Shown here: positions 1-5,736 of the stretch, piece after piece
Layout: every line of letters begins with the position of its first letter
Numbering within the stretch: position 1 is the first letter of the stretch
DNA from: Dehalococcoidales bacterium
Lineage (GTDB): Bacteria; Chloroflexota; Dehalococcoidia; Dehalococcoidales; UBA5760
Direction: 5' to 3'
NCBI GenBank assembly: GCA_028710655.1
Contig: JAQTTS010000080.1
Location: 1 to 8,512, forward strand
DNA length: 8,512 nt
Notes under the pieces: generated by a model
What the model saw: the letters and a program-made list of their open reading frames with translations, nothing else
What the model was told of the DNA's origin: nothing
The model's database searches: none
Position numbers and translations under genes: made by a program

Positions 1-660
1 ACAGAAGATGGGTTGAGAAGAAGAGAAGAAGGAAAACGGGAGGACGGCAACCTGGCCTTCAAGTGCAACTGGAACGATAAAGGGTACAGGGGAGTATGCA
101 GCGAACAAGCTTATCAATACAACAAACAATGGGGAAGACCTTGGTGCTGGTCAGCAGAATGTAGAAAGTACGTCGGTATTGACCCGGTGCCTGTCGAATG
201 CTGCTATGAGTCAAGGGCACTAACAGACTGTAGCTTCGCTGCCGGTTGGGACCTCGACGGAAATAACATGTCTAAAGCCCGGCGAATACTGTCTGCCCGA
301 GAAGGTAAAATTGCCTTGCTCACTACGGAGCCTCCTGGATTACACGAGCGTGTACTTGTCGGCGCCTACATCATCAAAGATGTGGTCGATGACCCCGGAA
401 AAGAGACCTGGGTATATGGCGATAAAGGCAGCGTCCTCGACGACATGCTCAAGTTCAAAATACCTTTCTGGAAATACCACAAGAATCCCATCAACCCGCA
501 GTCTACAGCTTGGGCAACTGGCCTGTTCCGCTACGTTTCGGACGTAGCAGTCCTTGGCATCCTGGAGGAATACATCAGCAAAAAGAGCCGCGTTGGTGGC
601 AACACAGCCAACGCCGGAATCATGCTGGCGGCGCTGCGGCAACAAGGGCAGCACGGTTAG
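1..660 (+). CDS. Cysteine-cluster protein of unknown function (open at left edge)
   Basis: The frame is open to the first base of the window, so the true start may lie outside. The first in-window candidate is a TTG at position 13, and numbering here is from that TTG. The charged N-terminus is followed by C18, C29, C45 and C50 (C-x10-C-x15-C-x4-C), with GRPWC around C45, consistent with a zinc or iron-sulfur knuckle. The C-terminal two thirds (about residues 85-190) starts as a beta-rich segment containing KIALLTTEPPG and VLVGAYIIKDV, then has a conserved-looking IPFWKYHKNP and WATGLFRYVSD. This arrangement recalls small proteins with a PUA/EVE-like fold that read modified bases, but that fold is an inference and I cannot name the family. 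The next gene, 79 bases downstream on the same strand, is a DNA-glycosylase-like protein, so a nucleic-acid role is plausible. Sure it is coding; function unknown. Confidence 0.72.
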   Translation, partial: TEDGLRRREEGKREDGNLAFKCNWNDKGYRGVCSEQAYQYNKQWGRPWCWSAECRKYVGIDPVPVECCYESRALTDCSFAAGWDLDGNNMSKARRILSAREGKIALLTTEPPGLHERVLVGAYIIKDVVDDPGKETWVYGDKGSVLDDMLKFKIPFWKYHKNPINPQSTAWATGLFRYVSDVAVLGILEEYISKKSRVGGNTANAGIMLAALRQQGQHG

Positions 661-692
661 ATGTGCAGGCAAATAGTAATGGAAACATCACT

Positions 693-706
693 ATATACGA
701 TATACG
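693..706 (+). repeat. Tandem 7-bp repeat ATATACG x2 in the gap before the glycosylase-like gene
   Basis: ATATACG occurs twice in a row in the 79-bp gap between the two left-hand genes. The AT-rich motif could contribute to a promoter or operator for the downstream gene, but no convincing -35/-10 pair is visible, so the function is open. Confidence 0.3.
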
Positions 707-739
707 GCCACGAGATGCTGCATCGAAAACAGGAAGTAG

Positions 740-1510
740 ATGGACTACGAGCGGGAATTCCTGAAGGTTTATAAGGGTATCGGTCTAACGGGGTACCAAA
801 ACCGTAAGCTGTCCTTGCATCGCAGCTGCCGCAACAGAAATGACTGCTGGCCATACCCTCCTCTCAGGCGAGGCAAATACGGCGGCATTATTCAGCCCTA
901 TGTTGGCCCTGGTTATGATACGACGAGGCTGGCGATAGTCGCCATCAACAACCGAATTAACGTGGACCCTGTATGTTTTGAAAGCGAATATCATTACGTC
1001 AGGGACGCCGCCGACGGAATCAGGGACGGGAACAAACAAGGAATATATTACTATGCTGCATACTGGGCCAGTGTTCTGCTCAAGATACGGTCAACAAATG
1101 AAGACAGGCCTCTCATTTTAAGCGACATATTGAAAAACAAGATCGCCTGGGCACAGGCAATCAAATGCAATCCCCCCGACACGCCAAACCAAAACCCTTA
1201 CCCATCAATGCTCCGCAAATGTCCCGCACATATTCTGCGCCATGAGCTTGAGATACTGAACCCCAGAAGAATCCTGGTATTGGGATCGACAAACTGGCGC
1301 TATATACGACCGGTTATCGAGGACATCACAGGAAAGCAACTGTTGTCCGTAGGAAGACGGACCAAACGTCCCACAGTAGAGAGATGGAAATTGGATGACA
1401 CAACATCTGACCTGGGAATCATCGCTGTGTACCATCCAGGTTCATCTCCATACAATAAAGGTCTACTGACAAGCGTCGCTAACAAGCTGGCGTACCTCCA
1501 ATTGCCGTGA
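740..1510 (+). CDS. Uracil-DNA-glycosylase-superfamily protein, family 4/5-like with diverged catalytic motifs
   Basis: 256 residues. The ATG at 740 directly follows an in-frame TAG and has AGGAAG at 731-736, so the start is well placed although the spacing is short. The fold signature is in the second half: AIKCNPP (C143), then C161 seventeen residues on, then ELEILNPRRILVLGS (about 169-183), and finally VYHPGSSP (230-237). In family 4/5 uracil-DNA glycosylases the equivalents are the KCxPP motif, the second of two cysteines holding a 4Fe-4S cluster, the strand ending in LG, and the HPS motif near the active site. C30 and C36 could supply the other two ligands. The usual GExPG motif is not seen; the corresponding strand reads LAIVAINNRIN (64-74), and HPS has become HPGS. 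Superfamily membership is likely, but uracil excision is not assured. It may act on another modified base or be a non-catalytic binder. Confidence 0.8.
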   Translation: MDYEREFLKVYKGIGLTGYQNRKLSLHRSCRNRNDCWPYPPLRRGKYGGIIQPYVGPGYDTTRLAIVAINNRINVDPVCFESEYHYVRDAADGIRDGNKQGIYYYAAYWASVLLKIRSTNEDRPLILSDILKNKIAWAQAIKCNPPDTPNQNPYPSMLRKCPAHILRHELEILNPRRILVLGSTNWRYIRPVIEDITGKQLLSVGRRTKRPTVERWKLDDTTSDLGIIAVYHPGSSPYNKGLLTSVANKLAYLQLP

Positions 1511-1513
1511 ATC

Positions 1514-1741
1514 GTGACATTCACACCCGGCACGGGTTCAATCGAGAAATGGGTAAGATCAACCACTTGGCCTCTTGTTGAGCTAATAGGGGCCAAACAG
1601 CCAGCCATCTCCAGGCTGGAGAAGGGCGATTCCGATACCACCCTCAAAACGTTTTTCAAAGTCGCAAGTGCTCTTGATCTGGACATATCATTAAAGGCGC
1701 GGGGACGGGCTCGGCACTCTTGCTCAAAGGCCCACGCCTGA
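1514..1741 (+). pseudogene. Truncated HipB-like XRE helix-turn-helix remnant
   Basis: The frame opens at a GTG three bases after the glycosylase-like gene. Only its middle looks like real protein: LVELIGAKQPAISRLEKGD is the second and recognition helix of a Cro/CI-type fold, and TTLKTFFKVASALDLDISL is the following HipB-like segment (E. coli HipB has TTLTTFFKILQSLEL). The first helix and the usual GLTQ-type lead-in are absent, and the upstream residues do not look like protein. In another frame an ATG at 1549 gives MGKINHLASC then stop, which resembles the start of such antitoxins. I infer a deletion plus frameshift that joined the two ends. The tail after about residue 60 (GRARHSCSKAHA) is also unlike the family. 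No HipA kinase or HigB/RelE toxin follows. Probably a dead antitoxin; a shortened functional protein is less likely. Confidence 0.6.
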
Positions 1742-1761
1742 CTGCAAAGGGCACAACCACC

Positions 1762-1795
1762 GCGCGGAATTCGAACGGAAATCTTTTCTCCGCGC
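1762..1795. repeat. Inverted repeat, 7-bp arms
   Basis: GCGCGGA (1762-1768) and TCCGCGC (1789-1795) are exact reverse complements around a 20-base loop. It is the first of four inverted repeats in the gene-free stretch 1742-2010. No T-run follows on either strand, so it is not a classical intrinsic terminator. Confidence 0.5.
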
Positions 1796-1835
1796 TAGGA
1801 CGAGCGGGAAAGACAGCCGAAAAGTTCTCGATACT

Positions 1836-1861
1836 ATACAGAATGGCGGGCCATTCTGTAT
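1836..1861. repeat. Perfect 26-bp palindromic inverted repeat, 12-bp arms
   Basis: ATACAGAATGGC (1836-1847) and GCCATTCTGTAT (1850-1861) are exact reverse complements separated by GG. The arm length and two-base spacer suit either a dimeric protein's operator or a very tight hairpin. An 8-bp direct repeat, ATTCGAAC, lies at 1769-1776 and again at 1860-1867, just overlapping the palindrome. No T-run follows, so an intrinsic terminator is unlikely. No gene is supported in the surrounding 1742-2010. Confidence 0.6.
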
Positions 1862-1881
1862 TCGAACTGTGCTTATGCGAG

Positions 1882-1975
1882 GGCGAATTCCAAGCCAGTA
1901 GTTCTGTTTTCAGTAACCCCCTTCTCCACTTATTACGGTAATAACACGACCACTCATCAGCTTGGAATAATCGCC
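1882..1975. repeat. Long-range imperfect inverted repeat with nested palindrome
   Basis: GGCGAATTCCAAGC (1882-1895) pairs with GCTTGGAATAATCGCC (1960-1975): 14 base pairs with a two-base AA bulge. Within the 64-base loop is a second palindrome, TTATTAC-G-GTAATAA (1930-1944, 7-bp arms around one base). A stem enclosing another stem suggests a structured RNA, a decayed mobile-element end, or a pair of protein sites. It lies just beyond the 3' end of the response regulator gene, which is read on the minus strand. Confidence 0.45.
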
Positions 1976-2010
1976 AGCCTGGGTCCTTGCACTTCTGACG
2001 ACTGGTCTTT

Positions 2011-2676
2011 CTATTGCCCTCTAAGGCTATTCCTGAGCACATAATGGATCGCTTCTTCGCGGCTCTGTATTTGCAGCTTGGCATAGATGCTGTTGATGTG
2101 GTTCTTGACAGTCTTCTCTTCTATCCCCAGATCACGCGCTATCTCCGGGTTAGCCCTCCCAGCCACGATGAACTTCAGGACCTCCGTCTCCCGAACCGTC
2201 AGCACATCATTCCCCGAAGCCTGCTTGTCAGGCCCGAAAGTTGACACAGTACCTTTCAGGAGAGCGATCAGTGAGGGGGATACAGAAGGGGTGACCACGC
2301 CGTCAGTCGACATGACGGTTCGTATGGCCTCCAGGAGGCTCTCAGGGGTGAACTGGCCGTACACCAGGTAAGCCCTGGCCCCGGCCAGTATTGCCCCGGC
2401 GACGGTTGTTGGGTCGTCAACGACCGAGAGCATCACGACCCTGGATGCCGGACTGACGCGCAATACCTCAGAAGTGGACGTGACTCCATCCATGCCGGGC
2501 ATGCGAACATCCATGAGAACGACGTCTGCCGACGTGTCCTGCACCTGTCGGATGACCTCTGTACCGGTAGAGGCCTCTCCGACTACAGCGATGTCCGCCT
2601 CGCCCTCCAGAAGGTTGCGGAGACCTCTTCGCACTACGAAGTTGTCGTCCACGATGAATACGCGCAACTGGCTCAA
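2011..2676 (-). CDS. NarL/FixJ-family response regulator
   Basis: 221 residues, the usual length for the family. An N-terminal receiver domain (about 1-122) has the acidic pair D10-D11 and the phosphoacceptor D56 in LMDVRMPGMDG, and a C-terminal LuxR-type DNA-binding domain (about 158-215) reads LTVRETEVLKFIVAGRAN...EKTVKNHINSIYAKL. On phosphorylation by the partner kinase it should bind DNA as a transcription factor. The receiver's normally conserved lysine near the end of strand 5 is replaced: the text is AYLVYGQFTPESL, with Y106 at that place. Similar YLVHG variants exist in high-GC and Chloroflexota regulators by my recollection. The start is TTG at 2676-2674, sharing four bases (TTGA) with the kinase stop, with AGGAG at 2684-2688 on the minus strand seven bases upstream. 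The tight overlap shows co-transcription and probably translational coupling. Confidence 0.95.
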   Translation of the reverse strand: MSQLRVFIVDDNFVVRRGLRNLLEGEADIAVVGEASTGTEVIRQVQDTSADVVLMDVRMPGMDGVTSTSEVLRVSPASRVVMLSVVDDPTTVAGAILAGARAYLVYGQFTPESLLEAIRTVMSTDGVVTPSVSPSLIALLKGTVSTFGPDKQASGNDVLTVRETEVLKFIVAGRANPEIARDLGIEEKTVKNHINSIYAKLQIQSREEAIHYVLRNSLRGQ

Positions 2677-3896
2677 CCTTGTACTCCTGCATTGAGAGGA
2701 ATGGCCGCATGGATACTGGTGCCATGCGAATCGCTCTCCAGACGGAACCTGCCGCCCTCCGATTCGACGCGTTCCTTCATGAATGCCAAGCCGAGTTTCC
2801 CCTGCCCTGGGAGCGAGTAGATATCTTCAACGCGAAAGCCAATCCCACGGCCATCATCTTGGATCACGAGGCTCAACTCCTGGGGCCGGATGGCAAGCGA
2901 CACGTTCACGTGGGAAGCGCCTGAATGCCGCTGAACGTTGGTCAATGCCTCTCCGAGAACCCGACAGAGGTCGTGAGCCACCTTGGCCGGAACCAAAGAA
3001 TCAGTACCCGATAGGGCGAACTCTCCGGTGGTGCCGGTGGCACTGCTCCACTGACCCAGCATCCCGGACAACCTGGCGCCGATGCAGTCGGTCTCTTCCT
3101 CACCGCGGAGGTCGAATACCAACTCCTTGATCTCCCGGCTGGTTTGCTGACAAATTTGCTCGATGTACTGAGCCTTCTGCAGGACGGTGGCACTTGCGCC
3201 TTGTTCTCGTTGCAATACATGCGCCTCCAGTGCGAGGCCGTGCAGGCTCTTGAGTACACCATCGTGAAGCTCCTGAGATATGCGCTTTCTCTCCAACAAC
3301 AATGTCTTCTCCCCGGCAAGTCGTTGAGCCAGTTCCTGTTGTTTTCGTCCTTCCCGGACCACGAAGCCAACGGCCAGTGCGATGAGAGACATGATCACGG
3401 TCCAGAACACATATCCTGACACGCTGAAGCGCACATCAAGAGCGGCGGCGCGATATAGCCACGCCCCGGACAGGCCAATTACGAACAACGCGCCCATTGC
3501 CAGACTCCCTGCGAGTGAAAAGCGGACGGCACCCTCCATGATGACCAGGGCAAACGCAGCATACGCAGACGTGTAGAAATCGCCAACAAAAAGGAGGATG
3601 ACACCCCAGCCGAGAAGGGCATCGACAGATAGCATTGCTATGCCGAGCGCCGTCTGTGCTCGTCGGGTGGACGCCTTCCAGTTCAACAGGCAGGCAGCAA
3701 TATTGGCCACGGCCATTGCCGCTCCCAGAACATGCATGACGAGGGGAGAACTGGGGTTATGCAGTGCCGCCATGACGAAGATGGCCGGTACGTAAAGCCA
3801 TCGAACCGCTATGAAGACCCACTCCAGGCGTTTCGCCCGTCGTAGGCTCGCTTCTCCATTATCTGTGGTTGAGCGGATGCCAAGATGAGTTACCAC
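2673..3896 (-). CDS. Membrane sensor histidine kinase (HisKA_3/HATPase_c, NarX/LiaS/DesK-like)
   Basis: 407 residues. The N-terminal half is a sensor of about six hydrophobic helices between residues 26 and 180 (for example 26-45, 52-71, 82-104, 110-126, 131-150 and 162-180) with short loops, so the signal is probably sensed in or at the membrane. A short coiled linker leads to the dimerisation and phosphotransfer helix ERKRISQELHDGVLKSLHG, with H211 as phosphoacceptor. The ATP-binding domain has an N box (LGEALTNVQRHSGASHV, N320), the DDGRGIGF box (347-354) and the glycine box GQGKLGLAFMKERVE. It should phosphorylate the adjacent NarL-type regulator. The start is a GTG at 3896-3894; an in-frame TAG lies ten codons upstream, and there is no ATG in between. 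The clear GGGAGG (3915-3920, minus strand) sits about 18 bases upstream, further than usual. Confidence 0.94.
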   Translation of the reverse strand: MVTHLGIRSTTDNGEASLRRAKRLEWVFIAVRWLYVPAIFVMAALHNPSSPLVMHVLGAAMAVANIAACLLNWKASTRRAQTALGIAMLSVDALLGWGVILLFVGDFYTSAYAAFALVIMEGAVRFSLAGSLAMGALFVIGLSGAWLYRAAALDVRFSVSGYVFWTVIMSLIALAVGFVVREGRKQQELAQRLAGEKTLLLERKRISQELHDGVLKSLHGLALEAHVLQREQGASATVLQKAQYIEQICQQTSREIKELVFDLRGEEETDCIGARLSGMLGQWSSATGTTGEFALSGTDSLVPAKVAHDLCRVLGEALTNVQRHSGASHVNVSLAIRPQELSLVIQDDGRGIGFRVEDIYSLPGQGKLGLAFMKERVESEGGRFRLESDSHGTSIHAAIPLNAGVQG

Positions 3897-4032
3897 GCTG
3901 ACAATCTCGATTCGCCTCCCCTGCTAAGTTCCCTCAGCGGGATTATACATCTCTGTCTCTACCCATACATGGGCCCCCTCTGGGCCTTCTCAGACCGGCT
4001 ACCGGGTGCTACATTGAACAAGCAGGTGATGA
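3897..4032. promoter_or_regulatory. Divergent promoter region between kinase and membrane protein genes
   Basis: This 136-bp gap must carry the promoters of both divergent transcripts. On the minus strand TATAAT lies at 3947-3942, a perfect -10 preceded by TG, giving a kinase leader of roughly 40 bases; no good -35 accompanies it, so an activator is possible. On the plus strand TTCTCA (3987-3992), a 17-base spacer and TACATT (4010-4015) is a weak candidate promoter for the membrane protein gene, whose AGGTGAT (4024-4030) serves as ribosome site. Short inverted repeats (CCCAT/ATGGG at 3962-3973, GGCCC/GGGCC at about 3972-3985) and CCGG-CTA-CCGG (3995-4005) could be regulator sites. Location is solid; individual elements are tentative. 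Confidence 0.4.
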
Positions 4033-5034
4033 ATGAAAAGACTACTCTTTCCGCCGTTGGCCCTGGTCTTCGGATTTGCCGATGCCTTCTTAGCTTCCGG
4101 CATCCACAGCATCTTCTTTGCCCTCCTTCCTCTGGCGGCGTTCGCCCTCGGCTACTTCAGCTCGTGGCGACTCGGGCTCATCTGCGGTTTTCTCCTTCTT
4201 GCCGGAAGCTCGTTCGGCGGGGCGCTGATCTGGCATGGCGGCACGACGAACCTGTTCGTTCCGATACAGTACTTCGCTGCATTCTTCGCAGGCGGGTTCA
4301 GCCTCTTTCTTCTGGGGGCGCTCGGCCCGGCGCTGCGGTCGCCCAGGAAAATGCTCTATTCGGTTGTGGCGATCACCGTCTTGGCACTGACCGTGCTGGG
4401 ATGTTCCTACGCGGCGCTGAGCCCGAACAGCTACTACTATCAGGTGACCGTCGGCTCATCGGAAAACCTCGAGGAAGTCGTGCTGTACGTGCCGGCACCG
4501 ACGCGTGACGGGAACCCCTATGGAGCATTGCTGGGTCACCGCTACTACGCGTCGAATGTCGGCCTTACCCAGGATTACACGACAGAACTGGTCGAAACCG
4601 AATACGGCACAACGCTGAAGATCACCATTCGCGGCCTGGTTTACCAGAAGCACCCCGAGCTTCCCTATCGCGCTAACCTCATACTCTGGCAGAAGAATGC
4701 ATTCTCCTGGGATATCCTGCGACTTAGCCCGAAATCTGATGTTGTGCCACTTCAGATTGCTGAACCGCCGACCAGGTTGTGGCCGATACTGACACATCAA
4801 AGCAGGACAATCGAAAGGTTCAACGTGCCGGTCATGATACGGTCGAGCACGGCGGCGCAGGTCGAGGTTACGCTACGGAACAGGACCGACAGGGGGTCCG
4901 CGATAGGATTTGCGTTCGGGAAGTCCGACCCTTACACGGAATACTTCAGGTACAGCGGTAAGACTTCCGACGAGTGGGTATCGGTGCCAGCAGAGGCTAG
5001 GACTGTCTTTGACATCCGCGGTGTCAGCGACTGA
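4033..5034 (+). CDS. Membrane-anchored protein of unknown function, five N-terminal helices and a soluble domain
   Basis: 333 residues. The N-terminal 130 residues are strongly hydrophobic and divide into about five membrane segments (near 4-20, 24-43, 47-66, 77-100 and 107-128). The remaining 200 residues are soluble and rich in alternating hydrophobic residues and aromatics (YYYQVTVGSSENLEEVVLYV, TTLKITIRGLVY, AAQVEVTLRN), which suggests a beta-sheet domain exposed at the cell surface. The LGC at about 122-124 is inside the last helix and is not a lipoprotein signal. ATG 4033 has AGGTGAT just upstream; a second ATG four bases earlier is out of frame. It is divergent from the kinase-regulator pair, so it may be the regulated target or an accessory sensor, by position only. 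It overlaps the next gene by one base (TGATG). I do not recognise the family. Confidence 0.85.
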   Translation: MKRLLFPPLALVFGFADAFLASGIHSIFFALLPLAAFALGYFSSWRLGLICGFLLLAGSSFGGALIWHGGTTNLFVPIQYFAAFFAGGFSLFLLGALGPALRSPRKMLYSVVAITVLALTVLGCSYAALSPNSYYYQVTVGSSENLEEVVLYVPAPTRDGNPYGALLGHRYYASNVGLTQDYTTELVETEYGTTLKITIRGLVYQKHPELPYRANLILWQKNAFSWDILRLSPKSDVVPLQIAEPPTRLWPILTHQSRTIERFNVPVMIRSSTAAQVEVTLRNRTDRGSAIGFAFGKSDPYTEYFRYSGKTSDEWVSVPAEARTVFDIRGVSD

Positions 5035-5453
5035 TGGAAAAGAATGCTGCAAGCAGTAGAAGGCGCAACAGAGGGGCACTGGTGTGGATGGCCCGGCTCA
5101 TGACTATGGTGCCGCCAGTAATCTCTGTCCTCTAAGGGTTAGCACTTGTCGGTTCGGCAAAGCTAGCACCGTCATCTATTCCGGTCGGAGTCTTTCAAGG
5201 AATGTCCATCCTTCTCTTCCCCGTACTCTTCGGCGTCTCCCTGGCGGCATGGTGGTTCCCTCTCCCCGGTGGCCTGCTGGTGTTGCTCCTCGGAACAACG
5301 ACTGCGGTCAACGTCCTATCCGCTCATGGCTGGCCCGGCTACTACACGATTCCTTACCTCATTCTTTGTGCCGTCTTCATAACGGGTGGCTTGCTGCATC
5401 TGGTCAGGGCTTTCTGGAAAAGGGCGGGTGCCGCCCGCAATTCACGAACTTGA
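5034..5453 (+). pseudogene. Small multi-helix membrane protein gene interrupted by an in-frame TAA
   Basis: An ATG at 5034 overlaps the preceding stop (TGATG). It opens a frame that, apart from one TAA at 5133-5135 (codon 34), runs to 5453 and would give about 139 residues. The text on both sides of the stop reads as one protein: a basic start MEKNAASSRRRNRGALVWMARL and a hydrophobic helix before the stop, then GLALVGSAK, a second helix around MSILLFPVLFGVSLAAWWF, a glycine-rich helix GGLLVLLLGTTTAV, and a last helix ending in HLVRAFWKR. This resembles the short four-helix membrane proteins beginning with basic residues and a WxAR motif that are common beside bacterial membrane and signalling genes (DUF7670-like; my recollection, not certain). 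Translation might restart at ATG 5202, giving 83 residues, but AAGG there lies only one base from the ATG. A nonsense-mutated gene is the simplest reading. Confidence 0.6.
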
Positions 5454-5482
5454 CTCGCAGGAAGCATAGCCTAGCCTGCGAG
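5454..5482. repeat. Inverted repeat, 8-bp arms, after the interrupted membrane gene
   Basis: CTCGCAGG (5454-5461) and CCTGCGAG (5475-5482) are exact reverse complements around a 13-base loop, beginning right after the stop codon at 5453. The position suits a transcript-end hairpin, but the bases that follow (ACTCGAACC) contain no T-run, so it is not a standard intrinsic terminator. A smaller palindrome, GAACC-GA-GGTTC, follows at 5487-5498. Confidence 0.5.
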
Positions 5483-5512
5483 ACTCGAACCGAGGTTCCG
5501 GGCAACCAAAGC

Positions 5513-5580
5513 CTGCAGAGCCGGGATGAGGTTCTTCTGCTCAAGCCGCAGTTCGGGAACTGTCCAATGTGGCCCACCAG
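5513..5580 (+). repeat. 68-bp diverged direct repeat, copy 1
   Basis: This stretch aligns without gaps to 8389-8456: 52 of 68 bases agree by my count (about 76%). It opens with CTGCAGAGC and ends with GGCCCACCAG in both copies. The centre of this copy holds a palindrome, CAGTTC-GG-GAACTG (5549-5562). No coding function is supported here. The whole gap 5454-5736 otherwise holds only the hairpins just upstream and a possible -10 box at 5721. Confidence 0.65.
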
Positions 5581-5720
5581 CCAGGTGATGTTATTACCTA
5601 ACATTAGCTTCAGGCATCCTCTTCCTTGAACATTGTTAGTTTCTGAATTCAGCTGTTGGTAGTCACATTACCTATCTGGCTGGTTAACTGGAATTCCATC
5701 TTACGGACACCAATTCATTG

Positions 5721-5726
5721 TATAAT
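5721..5726 (+). promoter_or_regulatory. Candidate -10 box for the two-helix membrane protein gene
   Basis: TATAAT preceded directly by TTG lies 10 bases before the GTG at 5737. Transcription would start near 5733, so the message would be almost leaderless. No convincing -35 is visible at the right distance. The same TGTATAATC string is seen on the other strand ahead of the kinase. Confidence 0.35.
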
Positions 5727-5736
5727 CTGCCGAGAG

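Noticed and set aside
1726..1736. CAAAGGCCCAC shared with the right-hand 68-bp repeat, as a possible third copy
   Set aside because: The match stops after 10-11 bases and the flanks do not align, so it is likely chance.
1656..2084. Minus-strand open frame of 142 codons covering the gene-free stretch
   Set aside because: It overlaps the end of the response regulator and the antitoxin remnant out of frame, and its translation shows no domain-like features.
3885..4508. Plus-strand open frame of 207 codons
   Set aside because: It overlaps both the kinase start and the membrane protein gene in a different frame; the ATG 4033 frame has the ribosome site and the coherent membrane protein.
5475..5510. 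Minus-strand GGTTCGAGTC resembling a tRNA T-arm
   Set aside because: The bases on either side of the loop do not pair as a five-base T-stem, and there is no acceptor stem, anticodon arm or CCA around it.
5084..5629. Long plus-strand open frame of 181 codons across the interrupted membrane gene
   Set aside because: It overlaps the better frame, its translation is arginine- and proline-rich low-quality text, and it has no membrane segments or recognisable motif.
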